Below are positions 10,893 through 18,954 of a stretch of DNA of 64,000 nt, in pieces. Under the pieces are notes generated by a model. That model ran no database searches. It was given only the letters and a program-made list of their open reading frames with translations, and was not told the DNA's origin. Made by a program: the position numbers and the translations under genes. The stretch is from JANQPX01 sp965222015 (GTDB taxonomy: Bacteria > Pseudomonadota > Alphaproteobacteria > Geminicoccales > Geminicoccaceae): positions 682,001 to 746,000 of the forward strand of contig CBDCTL010000024.1 of NCBI GenBank assembly GCA_965222015.1. The letters run 5' to 3'. Every line of letters begins with the position of its first letter. The stretch's first letter is position 1.

Positions 10893-11675
10893 TCAGTCGA
10901 ACATGCGCGCCCTGAGCTTGCGGTGGGCGAGCCAGAACATGCCGCCGCCGAGCGCGGTCAGCACGATCAGGTGGACCAGCGCCAGGCCCGGGTGGAGCGG
11001 CTGCCCGGCGGCGAGCGGGCGAATCAGGCCGATCACATGGGTGGTCGGCAGGAGCCAGCTCAGCGCCTGGACGTAACCGGGGAAACGATCGATCGAGAAA
11101 AAGACGCCCGTAAAAATAAAGTTGGGAGTCACCCAAAAGGTCATGAAGTAGCTGACGAATTCCCAGTTTTTGGCGTGCGCGGTGGCGGCGAGGCCGCAGG
11201 CGGCGAAGGTGAAACCGGCGAGCACCAGAACGAAAAAGCTCAGCATGGCGCCGGGCAGGGATCCGATCCCGCCCCAGAAATAGCCGACCAGGAGGACGCC
11301 GGACGCGGAAAACAGCCCCTTGGCGATCGCCCATCCGGCCTCGCCGAGCATCAGCTCCAGCAGCGTCACGGGTGTGGCCAGAATGGCGCTCCAGGTCTGC
11401 TGCATGGTGAGCCTCGAATAGGCCGAAATGGTCGCCTCGAAGCTCGCCGTGAACATCATCGAATAGGCCATCATGCCGGGCACGATGAAGGCGAGATAGT
11501 CGAGCCCCTCCATATTGCTGATGACCGCGCCCAGGCCGAAGCCGAAGGCGAAGAGGTAAAGGACCGGGTTGACCATCTGCATGGTGAGCGACGACCAGAC
11601 GGTCTTTTGCCAGACCAGGAAATGACGCCACCAGACGGCGATGCCGTAGGGCGCTCGCTCGACGAGCCAGTCCAT
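10893..11675 (-). CDS. ABC-2 type transporter permease (NodJ-like)
   Basis: A 260-residue inner-membrane protein with about six hydrophobic helices and the ABC-2 family features: an N-terminal amphipathic segment, QMVNPVLYLFAFGFGLG in TM1, and GVFFSIDRFPGYVQALSWLLPTTHVI before the last helix, which is characteristic of the NodJ/DrrB branch. Its start codon overlaps the stop of the ATPase gene by one base (TGATG), so the two form one exporter. Cargo could be a lipid, oligosaccharide or drug; the sequence does not decide. Confidence 0.88.
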   Translation of the reverse strand: MDWLVERAPYGIAVWWRHFLVWQKTVWSSLTMQMVNPVLYLFAFGFGLGAVISNMEGLDYLAFIVPGMMAYSMMFTASFEATISAYSRLTMQQTWSAILATPVTLLELMLGEAGWAIAKGLFSASGVLLVGYFWGGIGSLPGAMLSFFVLVLAGFTFAACGLAATAHAKNWEFVSYFMTFWVTPNFIFTGVFFSIDRFPGYVQALSWLLPTTHVIGLIRPLAAGQPLHPGLALVHLIVLTALGGGMFWLAHRKLRARMFD

Positions 11676-12580
11676 CAGTCCTCCCTCAGCTTACGGCCGG
11701 TGAGGCGGAGAAAGACGTCCTCGAGATTGGCGGGGCGATGCAGATAGACGGCGTCCTCCGGCAGTTCCCGCCGCAGCTCGTCCGTGTCCTCGGCGTAGAA
11801 CAGGACGCTGTCGCCGATGTCCTCGCAATCGAAACGGCCGTTGGCGAGCGCCTTCGGCAGCGGTTTCTGCACGTCGAAGACATGGCCGCAGACATGCTCG
11901 CGGATCAGCGCGGCCGGCGATCCCTCGGCGAGAATCCTGCCGCCGTCGATGATCACGATGTGGTCGGAAAGCCGTTCCGCCTCCTCCATGTAGTGGGTGG
12001 TGAGGAGAAGCGTCTTGCCGTCCCGCTTCAGCGCCTGAAGCTGCTTCCAGATGAGAACCCGCGCCTGCGGATCGAGGCCGGTTGTGGGCTCGTCGAGAAT
12101 CACGAGTTCCGGATCGGCGATCAGCGCCCGCGCGATCACCAGCCGCCGCTTCATGCCGCCGGAGAGCTGGTTGACGCTCTGCGCCGCCTTCTCGGTCAAT
12201 TCCATGAAAGCCAGCAGCGAGGGTACCCGTTCCTGGATCACGGTCGACGGCAGCTTGAAATAGCCGCCATAGACTTCGAGGTTCTGGCGGACCAGCAGCT
12301 CCGGATCGAGATTGTCCTCCTGCGGCACCAGCCCGATTTTCGCGCGATCCGCGCGGTCGATGGCGTCGACGGGCTTGCCGAACACGGAGAGACGGCCCGA
12401 CGTGACCGTGGTCAGCCCCATGATCATGCGCATGGTGGTGGTCTTGCCCGCACCGTTCGGGCCGAGCAGGCCCACGCACTGGCCCTTCGGCACGGAAAGA
12501 TCGATGCCGCGCACCGCCTCGAAGTCGCCGTAGCGCTTCTCCAGGCCGACCGCCTCGATCACGGCAGGCGTATCGCCCAT
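11675..12580 (-). CDS. ABC exporter ATP-binding protein (NodI/CcmA-like)
   Basis: Cytoplasmic ATPase of the ABC-2 exporter, 301 residues from the ATG at 12580, chosen because family similarity begins there although the frame stays open upstream. It has Walker A GPNGAGKTTT, Q-loop QEDNLDPEL, signature LSGGMKRR, Walker B LVILDEPTTGLDP and H-loop TTHYMEEAE. After the nucleotide-binding domain comes the short C-terminal domain common to NodI/NatA-type proteins (ends LEDVFLRLTGRKL). It pairs with the permease directly downstream and starts 2 bp after the aldo/keto reductase stop. Confidence 0.9.
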   Translation of the reverse strand: MGDTPAVIEAVGLEKRYGDFEAVRGIDLSVPKGQCVGLLGPNGAGKTTTMRMIMGLTTVTSGRLSVFGKPVDAIDRADRAKIGLVPQEDNLDPELLVRQNLEVYGGYFKLPSTVIQERVPSLLAFMELTEKAAQSVNQLSGGMKRRLVIARALIADPELVILDEPTTGLDPQARVLIWKQLQALKRDGKTLLLTTHYMEEAERLSDHIVIIDGGRILAEGSPAALIREHVCGHVFDVQKPLPKALANGRFDCEDIGDSVLFYAEDTDELRRELPEDAVYLHRPANLEDVFLRLTGRKLRED

Positions 12581-12582
12581 GA

Positions 12583-13602
12583 TCAGTCCGCTGCGGCCGT
12601 CCAGACAGGACGCCCCTCGATCGGATAGGCGGGATCGTTGTAGCCGGGCGTGGAGGGATGGCCGGCGACGACGAGGCTGTCGATCAGCGCCTCGTCCTCG
12701 GGCGTGAAGGCGTAGTCGAGCGCGCCCATATAGTCGTCGAACTGCTCCTCCGTGCGCGGGCCCGCGATCGGGGCGGTGACGATCCGGTTGTTCAGCACCC
12801 AGGCCACCGCGAACTGGCCGGACGTGATGCCGCGGGCCTCGGCGTGAGCCTTGACCTTCTGGGCGATCACCAGGCTTTCCTCGCGCCACTCGCTCTGCAT
12901 CATGCGGGTGTCCTGGCGACCGGCGCGGGTCCCTTCCGCCGGCTGCTCGCCGGGCTTGTACTTGCCGGTCAGCACGCCGCGAGCGAGCGGGCTGTAGGGC
13001 ACCACGCCGAGGCCGAAATAATCGCAGGCCGGCAGCTGCTCGATTTCGGGCATGCGGTTCATGGCGTTGTAATAGGGCTGGCTGACCACGGGCCGGTCGA
13101 TGCCGAGGCGATCACAGAGATCGCAGATCACCGCGACCCGCCAGGAGCGGTAGTTGGAGAGGCCGAAATAGCGGATCTTGCCGGACTGGATCAGGTCGAC
13201 CATGGCGCCGAGCGTCTCTTCGAGCGGCGTGTCGTGATCCTCCTTGTGGAGGTACATGATATCGATCCAGTCGGCGCCGAGGCGCTTCAGCGAGGCGTCG
13301 GTCGCCTTGAACATCCAGCGGCGCGACAGGCCCTTCTGGTTCGGCCCCTTGCCCATGGGATTGCACATCTTGGTGGCCAGGATCCAGTGATCGCGTTCGG
13401 CGCGGATCGCGCGGCCCACCACCTCCTCGGAGCGCCCGCCATTGTAGACGTCGGCGGTGTCGATGAAGTTCAGGCCCTGGTAGCGGGCCTTCTCGATGAT
13501 TCGGCTGGCCACGGGCTCGGCGGTCTCGCCGCCGAACATCATGGTGCCGAGACAGAGCGGCGACACCTTGAGACCGCTTCGCCCCAGCTTCCTGTATTCC
13601 AT
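12583..13602 (-). CDS. Aldo/keto reductase
   Basis: NADPH-dependent oxidoreductase of 339 residues with a TIM-barrel fold. The catalytic tetrad is visible: Asp and Tyr in FIDTADVY, Lys in ILATKM and His in MYLHKED. Conserved blocks LGTMMFGG, FGLSNYRSW and VPYSPLARGVLTGKY place it in the YajO/Tas-like branch (AKR11/12-type). Physiological substrate unknown. It sits directly upstream of the exporter ATPase (2 bp) and so is probably co-transcribed with it. The C-terminus is slightly extended (VWTAAAD). Confidence 0.88.
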   Translation of the reverse strand: MEYRKLGRSGLKVSPLCLGTMMFGGETAEPVASRIIEKARYQGLNFIDTADVYNGGRSEEVVGRAIRAERDHWILATKMCNPMGKGPNQKGLSRRWMFKATDASLKRLGADWIDIMYLHKEDHDTPLEETLGAMVDLIQSGKIRYFGLSNYRSWRVAVICDLCDRLGIDRPVVSQPYYNAMNRMPEIEQLPACDYFGLGVVPYSPLARGVLTGKYKPGEQPAEGTRAGRQDTRMMQSEWREESLVIAQKVKAHAEARGITSGQFAVAWVLNNRIVTAPIAGPRTEEQFDDYMGALDYAFTPEDEALIDSLVVAGHPSTPGYNDPAYPIEGRPVWTAAAD

Positions 13603-13638
13603 CCGATCGGCTCCCTTCGCCTTTGCTTCGGTGCGGAC

Positions 13639-14163
13639 CTAAAGCATGATTCTGAAATGGATCACGCGGCGCATGCCGCCGCGCTTGGAATATTCGCGAA
13701 CGATCGTGCCCACCTTGGAAAAACCCGCCTTCTCCAGCACCCTAGCCGATGCCGGGTTCTCGACAAAGCTGTAGGCCTGAAGCCCGCCGAGCCCGAGCGC
13801 CCGCGCCGCCCCGATCATGGCGAAGGTCGCCTCGGCCGCATAGCCCTGGCCCCAAAAAGCGCGCCCGAGCGCGTAGCCGAGTTCCGAGATCGGCCCGTGC
13901 CCGCCGAAGCCGATCGCGCCCACGGGCACGTCGTCGAGCTTACGCCTGAGCAGAAAGGCGTGGCCGCCCGGACCGGTGTGCCTGCGGATCCAGACCTGCA
14001 TGCCGGCGCTGGTCACCGGAAAAGGAAACTGCCCGGTCTGCTTGACCGCATCCCAGTCGTCCTTGAACAGCGCTGCGAGCTCGCCGGCGTCCGCTTCGGT
14101 CAGCCGCGGCAGCCAAAGCCGTTCGGTCTCGATCAGCTGATCCGGCGTCGCGAGATCGTTCAT
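13639..14163 (-). CDS. GNAT family N-acetyltransferase (RimJ/RimL-like)
   Basis: A 174-residue acetyltransferase of the RimJ/RimL type, which acetylates N-terminal residues of proteins or small molecules. It opens with the family's ETERLWLPRLTEAD segment; the acetyl-CoA loop is FWGQGYAAEAT (about residues 111-121) and the C-terminal block reads SARVLEKAGFSKVG. It begins 4 bp inside the end of the cation transporter gene (ATGA overlap), so the two are likely co-translated. Target unknown. Confidence 0.85.
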   Translation of the reverse strand: MNDLATPDQLIETERLWLPRLTEADAGELAALFKDDWDAVKQTGQFPFPVTSAGMQVWIRRHTGPGGHAFLLRRKLDDVPVGAIGFGGHGPISELGYALGRAFWGQGYAAEATFAMIGAARALGLGGLQAYSFVENPASARVLEKAGFSKVGTIVREYSKRGGMRRVIHFRIML

Positions 14164-15173
14164 GTGTCCTCGACCGGGCGCTCTGCCGACGAGGCGTCCA
14201 GAAGGGCGGCGTCGCCGGTCTTCTCCTCATCCCGGCTCAGCCTCGCCGCCCGGTCGGCTTGATGCGCGCGCCAGCTCTGCGCCTCGATGAAGACGCGCCG
14301 CACCTCGGGATAGCGCGTCTTGATCTCGCGCTCGATCCTGGAAATCGCGGCCTCGACCTGGTCGGCGGTGAGGTCGCTCGCGAAATCGACGCTGATGGTC
14401 AAGAGCACCTCCTCCGGACCGAGATGCATGCTGCGCAACTCGTTCAGTCGGAGGATGCCGGGCTGCACGCCGATCAGCGTCCGAATCCCGCGCCTGGTCT
14501 CCGGCTCGACGCCCTCGCCGATCAGCAGCCCCTTGGCTTCGTAGGCGAGGAGCGCCGCGGTCAGCGCCAGGATGATGCCGATCATGAGCGAGGCGACGCC
14601 GTCCAGGACCGGCATGCCGAGCGCCTGGCCGAGCGCGATGCCGACGAAGGCCACGATCAGACCGAGCATCGCCGCACTGTCCTCGAACAGCACGGTGAAC
14701 AGGGCCGGGTCCTTACTCCTGCGCACCGCCTCCAGATAGCCGAGCGATCCCTTGGTCGCGCGAAACGCCTTGAACGCCACCCACCAGGCGACCGCCTCGA
14801 ACACCATGGCGAGGCCGAGGACGATGTAGTTGACATAGGCGTTTTCGAGCGGCTCCGGGTGCAGGATCTTTTCGATGCCGTGATAGGCCGAGATGCCGGC
14901 GCCGCCGGCGAAGATCAGGATCGCGACAACGAACGCCCAGAAATAGAGTTCCATGCCGTAGCCGAAGGGGTGAAGCTCGTCCGGTGGGCGGTTGGAGCGC
15001 CGGATGCCGTAGAGCAGCAGCCCCTGATTGCCGGTGTCGACCACGGAATGCACGGCCTCGGACAGCATGGCGGCGCTGCCGGTGAACGCCGCCGCGACGA
15101 ATTTGGTGATCGCGATCAGCCCGTTGCCGATCAGCGCGGCGTAGATCACGGTCTTGGAGGATGAGGCTGCCAT
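14160..15173 (-). CDS. Cation diffusion facilitator transporter (SLC30A9-like)
   Basis: A 337-residue divalent-cation efflux transporter with six predicted helices followed by a cytoplasmic domain. Start placed at the ATG at 15173, just before MAASSSKT, where similarity begins. TM2 holds SEAVHSVVDTGNQGLLLYG, giving the first His/Asp metal pair. The matching segment in TM5 is FEDSAAMLGL, without the usual His, as seen in the SLC30A9-like branch. The HPFGYGMELYFW segment is also characteristic. The likely substrate is zinc or a related metal, but substitution at the second site makes this uncertain. It lies 11 bp downstream of the ATP12 gene. Confidence 0.88.
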   Translation of the reverse strand: MAASSSKTVIYAALIGNGLIAITKFVAAAFTGSAAMLSEAVHSVVDTGNQGLLLYGIRRSNRPPDELHPFGYGMELYFWAFVVAILIFAGGAGISAYHGIEKILHPEPLENAYVNYIVLGLAMVFEAVAWWVAFKAFRATKGSLGYLEAVRRSKDPALFTVLFEDSAAMLGLIVAFVGIALGQALGMPVLDGVASLMIGIILALTAALLAYEAKGLLIGEGVEPETRRGIRTLIGVQPGILRLNELRSMHLGPEEVLLTISVDFASDLTADQVEAAISRIEREIKTRYPEVRRVFIEAQSWRAHQADRAARLSRDEEKTGDAALLDASSAERPVEDT

Positions 15174-15184
15174 GACGCTCCGCT

Positions 15185-15910
15185 TCAACCGTCCGGCGCG
15201 CGGCCGCCGGGCCGGGCCGGTGCAAAATGTTCGAGGAACCGCGCCGCGCCGCGCACATCGCGCCGGAGCGCTGCGTGCCGCCGGCCTGCGTCGCGCTCCT
15301 CGCCCCAGCGCTCGATCTCGAAAAGCGCGTCCACGAGGCTGGCGTCGACCGCATGATCGGCGTCGATCTCGCCATGCCAGAGCGCCAGCGCCAGAACAAC
15401 CGAGCCGAGGCCGGTGGTGGCGCCATGCACGCCGACCAGCGGCCAGTCCGGGATCGCCTCGACGGCCGCGCGCACGCCGGCGAGGGTCGCGTCCGGCTGC
15501 TCGATCGGCAGGAGCGAAACGGTGACCTCGAAAGTCACGCCGTAACGCTTTTCCATCCAGTCCAGCGCCGGCTGCCAGGCGGCGTGCTGGCGCTTCACCA
15601 GCTCGTCGGGATCGGCGGCGCGATAGCAGACCAGATCGGTTCCGGCATAGTCGGCGACATCCTTGATCGCCGCGTCGCGCAGCACCGGCATGCGGTCGTT
15701 CGCCGTGGTCGCGAGCCGCGTGATCGGCATGGCGTCCGGCACGATCTCGTCGGCCTGGGCGTCCCACTCATCGGCGATCGCCGCCGCCAGGCCTTCGATC
15801 GGCAGCAGCAGCGGACGTTTCGCCGGCGTCTTGAGCGGACGACCGTCCAGCAGCACGCGAAAACCGCCATCCACGCTATCCATGTTCGTCGCTTTGTAGA
15901 AACGCTTCAT
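15185..15910 (-). CDS. ATP12 family F1-ATPase assembly chaperone
   Basis: ATP12 chaperones assembly of the alpha subunit into the F1 part of ATP synthase; in bacteria it is essentially alphaproteobacterial. The 241-residue product begins MKRFYKATN and contains the family blocks LDGRPLKTPAKRPLLLP (about residues 22-38), ADEWDAQ, MPITRLATTA and DWMEKRYG. Start at the ATG at 15910, which overlaps the stop of the upstream HAD gene (ATGA). The position in a run with HAD, RluA and RarA genes matches the order in many alphaproteobacteria and helps the taxonomic placement. Confidence 0.9.
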   Translation of the reverse strand: MKRFYKATNMDSVDGGFRVLLDGRPLKTPAKRPLLLPIEGLAAAIADEWDAQADEIVPDAMPITRLATTANDRMPVLRDAAIKDVADYAGTDLVCYRAADPDELVKRQHAAWQPALDWMEKRYGVTFEVTVSLLPIEQPDATLAGVRAAVEAIPDWPLVGVHGATTGLGSVVLALALWHGEIDADHAVDASLVDALFEIERWGEERDAGRRHAALRRDVRGAARFLEHFAPARPGGRAPDG

Positions 15911-16569
15911 GCGGCTTCGGCATGCACGAGATCGAGGATGTGCTCGAACCGGTCGACGACGGTCTCGGCGCCGGCCTCCCGCAGCGCGGCTTCGGGATGA
16001 TAGCCCCAGCTCACGCCGACCGGTCGCACGCCTGCGGCCACCGCCATTTCCATGTCGAAGGTGGTGTCGCCCACCAGCCACGTGCCCTCGACGCTGGCGC
16101 CGGTTTCCAAGATCGCCTTTTCGACCATGCTCGGATGCGGCTTGCTGGGGTGGAAGTCGGCCGTCTGGAGGGTGACGAAGCGATCGCGCAGGCCGTGATG
16201 CTCGAGCACCATGCGGAGACCCCGCAGGCTCTTGCCGGTGGCGACCCCGAGCATGACGTCCAGGGCGGAAAGGCGCTCCAGCGTGTCGGAGGCGCCCTCG
16301 AACATCGGTTCGTCGAAATCCTCGGCGAGGCGAAGTTTGGCGAAATGTTCCTTGTACAGATCGGCGAGACACCGATGATCCGCGGACGCGAGATGGGGCG
16401 CCAGGATGCCCATGGCGTTTTCGAGCGACAGTCCGACGATCGCCCGTGTCTGCTCGGCCGTCGGCGGCGCCAGACCCTGGGCGCGAAAGGTGCGGTTCAT
16501 GGTCTCGACGATGACGTACTGGCTGTCCACCAGCGTGCCGTCGCAATCGAAGAGAATCAAACTGACCAT
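15907..16569 (-). CDS. HAD-IA hydrolase (phosphoglycolate phosphatase-like)
   Basis: A 220-residue haloacid-dehalogenase phosphatase. Motif I is LILFDCDGTLVDS right at the N-terminus, with the nucleophilic Asp; motif II lies around LGVATGKS; motif III/IV follow as HPSKPHPSMVEKA and WLVGDTTFDMEMAVAAG. The helical cap lies between motifs I and II. The start is placed at the ATG at 16569 so that motif I is N-terminal, as in the family, although the frame is open further upstream. The substrate may be phosphoglycolate or another small phosphate ester. It overlaps the ATP12 start and follows the RluA gene by 10 bp. Confidence 0.88.
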   Translation of the reverse strand: MVSLILFDCDGTLVDSQYVIVETMNRTFRAQGLAPPTAEQTRAIVGLSLENAMGILAPHLASADHRCLADLYKEHFAKLRLAEDFDEPMFEGASDTLERLSALDVMLGVATGKSLRGLRMVLEHHGLRDRFVTLQTADFHPSKPHPSMVEKAILETGASVEGTWLVGDTTFDMEMAVAAGVRPVGVSWGYHPEAALREAGAETVVDRFEHILDLVHAEAA

Positions 16570-16579
16570 GATGCCACTT

Positions 16580-17572
16580 TCAAAGCTGCTCGAAGTCCGC
16601 GAGGCGCGCTCCCGGCAAGGACGCATCGGGCTCGAAGCCGATCCAGGCGAAGCCCGCGCGCATGGTATCGGGCAAAGGGGCTTCGAGCGTCAAGCGGCCG
16701 CCGTCGGGGTGCGGCAGGTCGAGTTCCCGCGCATGCAGCATGAGGGTGCCGGGAGCGCCGTGCGGCCTCGCCTTGTCGCCCCCATATTTCGGATCGCCGA
16801 GGATCGGACAGCCCATCGACGCGCAGTGCACGCGAAGCTGATGGGTGCGCCCCGAAAGCGGCTGCAAAGCGAGCCAGGCCGAGAGCTTGCCGGCGCGGCC
16901 TATCGTCCGGTACTTCGTGGTCGCCTTCCGGGCCCCTTCGATGTCCGCCTGCACCAGCTCAAAGTCCGGCCTTTCGCGCATCGCGCCCTTGGTGAGGGCT
17001 TTGTCGATGATGCCGTGCTCGAGGGGCGGCAGGCCGGCGACCAGTGCCCAGTAGAGTTTTTGCACATCATGACGCTGGAAGGATTTGGAAAGTCTCGCTG
17101 CCGATGACGGCGTTTTGGCGACCACCAGGAGCCCCGACGTGTCGCGATCGAGGCGATGCACCAGGCGGTAGCGCTCGCCCTTCGGCGCCAGCGAGGCAAG
17201 CATGCCGTCGATGTGCCGGCGCGTCTTGCTGCCGCCCTGCACCGCGAGGCCGGCGGGCTTGTTCAGGGCGATCAGCGCGTCGTCTTCGTGCAGGATCATC
17301 GCCCGAAGATCATCGGCGTCCTCGGGTCGGCCCGGCGCCGGCGCCCTCTTGTCGACGCTCTCGGCTGCGCCGAGCGGCGGTATTCTGATGGTCTGGCCTT
17401 CGGCGAGGCGGGCATTGGCCTGGGCGCGCCTGCCGTCGACGCGCACCTGGCCGGTGCGCAGCAGCTTCTGCAGACGGCCATGGCCGAGGGCGGGGAAGTG
17501 CCGCTTGAACCAGCGGTCCAGACGGATGTCGGCCTCGTCGGCGGTGACCGCGCGCTGATCGACCGTACTCAT
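16580..17572 (-). CDS. RluA/RluC family rRNA pseudouridine synthase
   Basis: A 330-residue enzyme that isomerises uridine in 23S rRNA. It has an N-terminal S4 RNA-binding domain (RLDRWFKRHFPALGHGRLQKLL, about residues 17-38, written here in parts: RLDRWFK, then QKLLRTGQVRVDG). The catalytic domain holds HRLDRDTSGLLV with the catalytic Asp, and later SGRTHQLRVH and GDPKYGG. Architecture and length fit RluC-type enzymes (E. coli positions 955/2504/2580), but the exact target is not provable here. The start overlaps the rarA stop by 4 bp. Confidence 0.88.
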   Translation of the reverse strand: MSTVDQRAVTADEADIRLDRWFKRHFPALGHGRLQKLLRTGQVRVDGRRAQANARLAEGQTIRIPPLGAAESVDKRAPAPGRPEDADDLRAMILHEDDALIALNKPAGLAVQGGSKTRRHIDGMLASLAPKGERYRLVHRLDRDTSGLLVVAKTPSSAARLSKSFQRHDVQKLYWALVAGLPPLEHGIIDKALTKGAMRERPDFELVQADIEGARKATTKYRTIGRAGKLSAWLALQPLSGRTHQLRVHCASMGCPILGDPKYGGDKARPHGAPGTLMLHARELDLPHPDGGRLTLEAPLPDTMRAGFAWIGFEPDASLPGARLADFEQL

Positions 17573-18954
17573 GTTCTTTCGACCTTGGCCTGACGCTTCC
17601 TGCGTAGCGCCGTCCAGCGTTCGAGCCTCGCCTTCAGTTCGGCCTCGGCGCCTTCCGCCGTCGGCCGGTAGAACGACTGGCGTTCCATGCCGTCGGGAAA
17701 ATAGTTCTGCCCCGAAAAACGTTCGGGCGCGTCGTGGTCGTAGTCGTAGTCTTTGCCGTAGCCGAGCTGCTCTTTCATGAACTTCGTCGGCGCGTTCAGG
17801 ATGTGGGCGGGCGGGAGCAGCGAGCCGCTCTCCTTCGCCGCGGCCATCGCGCGCTTGAAGGCGACGTAGACCGCGTTCGACTTCGGCGCCATCGCCAGAT
17901 GGGCGACCGCCTGGGCGAGCGCCAGTTCGCCTTCCGGCGTGCCGAGGCGCTCATAGGCTTCGGCCGCGGCCAGCGTCAGCGGCAGAGCGGACGGGTCCGC
18001 CGCCCCGATGTCCTCGGACGCCATGCGCACGATGCGCCGGGCCAGATAGCGCGGGTCCTCGCCGCCGTCGATCATACGCGCGAACCAGTAAAGCGCCGCG
18101 TCCGGGTCGGACCCGCGCACCGACTTGTGCAGCGCGCTGATCAGATTGTAGTGCGCTTCCTGCTGCTTGTCGTAGAGCGGCATCCTCCGCTGCAGCGTGG
18201 CGGCAAGCGCCTCGGGGTCGAGGTCGGACGCCGACTCCGTCGACATATCCGAAAGCGACTCGACCAGATTGAGGAGATAACGGCCGTCGCCGTCGGCAAG
18301 CTCGGTGAGGCGCTGTCGGGCTTCGTCGGTGAGCGGCAGCTTGTGGCCGATCGCCTCTTCCGCGCGCTCGATCAGAGCGAGGAGCGCCTGCTCCCCGAGG
18401 CGGTTCAGCACCAGGACCTGCGATCGCGACATCAAGGCGCCGGTGAGCGCGAAGGACGGGTTCTCCGTGGTCGCGCCGATCAGGATGACCGTGCCGTCCT
18501 CGACCTGGGCCAAGAGCCCGTCCTGCTGTGCGCGGTTGAAGCGGTGGATTTCGTCGATGAACAAAAGGGTCGGCTGGCCAGTATGCCGGCGCTTCTTCGC
18601 CTCCTCGTAGACCTTTCTGAGATCGGCGACGCCGGACATCACGGCGGAAAGCTGCACCAGCGGCTGACCGACCGCGCGCGCCAGCAGCCGCGCGAGCGTG
18701 GTCTTGCCGGTCCCGGGCGGCCCCCAGAGGATCAGCGAGCTGATTTTTTCGCGCGCCAGCATGCGCCCGAGCGGCGTGCCGTCGCCGAACAGATGCTCCT
18801 GCCCGACCAATTCCTCCAGCCGCTCCGGCCGCAGCCGCTCCGCCAGGGGGGCGGCAGGGCCACCGGCCTTGACGGGTGTCTGGTATGGGGCGGTCCCGGC
18901 CCTTTTCTTGGACGCTGGCGGAGGAGGCGTCTGCTCCGAAAAAAGATCCTTCAT
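17569..18954 (-). CDS. rarA: Replication-associated recombination protein A (RarA/MgsA)
   Basis: AAA+ ATPase that acts at stalled replication forks, related to clamp loaders and to eukaryotic WRNIP1. The 461-residue protein has a Gln/Pro-rich N-terminus, then PLAERLRPERLEELVGQEHL, Walker A GPPGTGKTT (about residues 77-85), Walker B LLFIDEIHRF, sensor 1 GATTENPSF, and the C-terminal tetramerisation region with GYGKDYDYDHD and NYFPDGME, which are hallmarks of the family. It overlaps both neighbours by 4 bp (ATGA at each end), consistent with one operon with the RluA gene and the upstream protease gene. Confidence 0.93.
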   Translation of the reverse strand: MKDLFSEQTPPPPASKKRAGTAPYQTPVKAGGPAAPLAERLRPERLEELVGQEHLFGDGTPLGRMLAREKISSLILWGPPGTGKTTLARLLARAVGQPLVQLSAVMSGVADLRKVYEEAKKRRHTGQPTLLFIDEIHRFNRAQQDGLLAQVEDGTVILIGATTENPSFALTGALMSRSQVLVLNRLGEQALLALIERAEEAIGHKLPLTDEARQRLTELADGDGRYLLNLVESLSDMSTESASDLDPEALAATLQRRMPLYDKQQEAHYNLISALHKSVRGSDPDAALYWFARMIDGGEDPRYLARRIVRMASEDIGAADPSALPLTLAAAEAYERLGTPEGELALAQAVAHLAMAPKSNAVYVAFKRAMAAAKESGSLLPPAHILNAPTKFMKEQLGYGKDYDYDHDAPERFSGQNYFPDGMERQSFYRPTAEGAEAELKARLERWTALRRKRQAKVERT

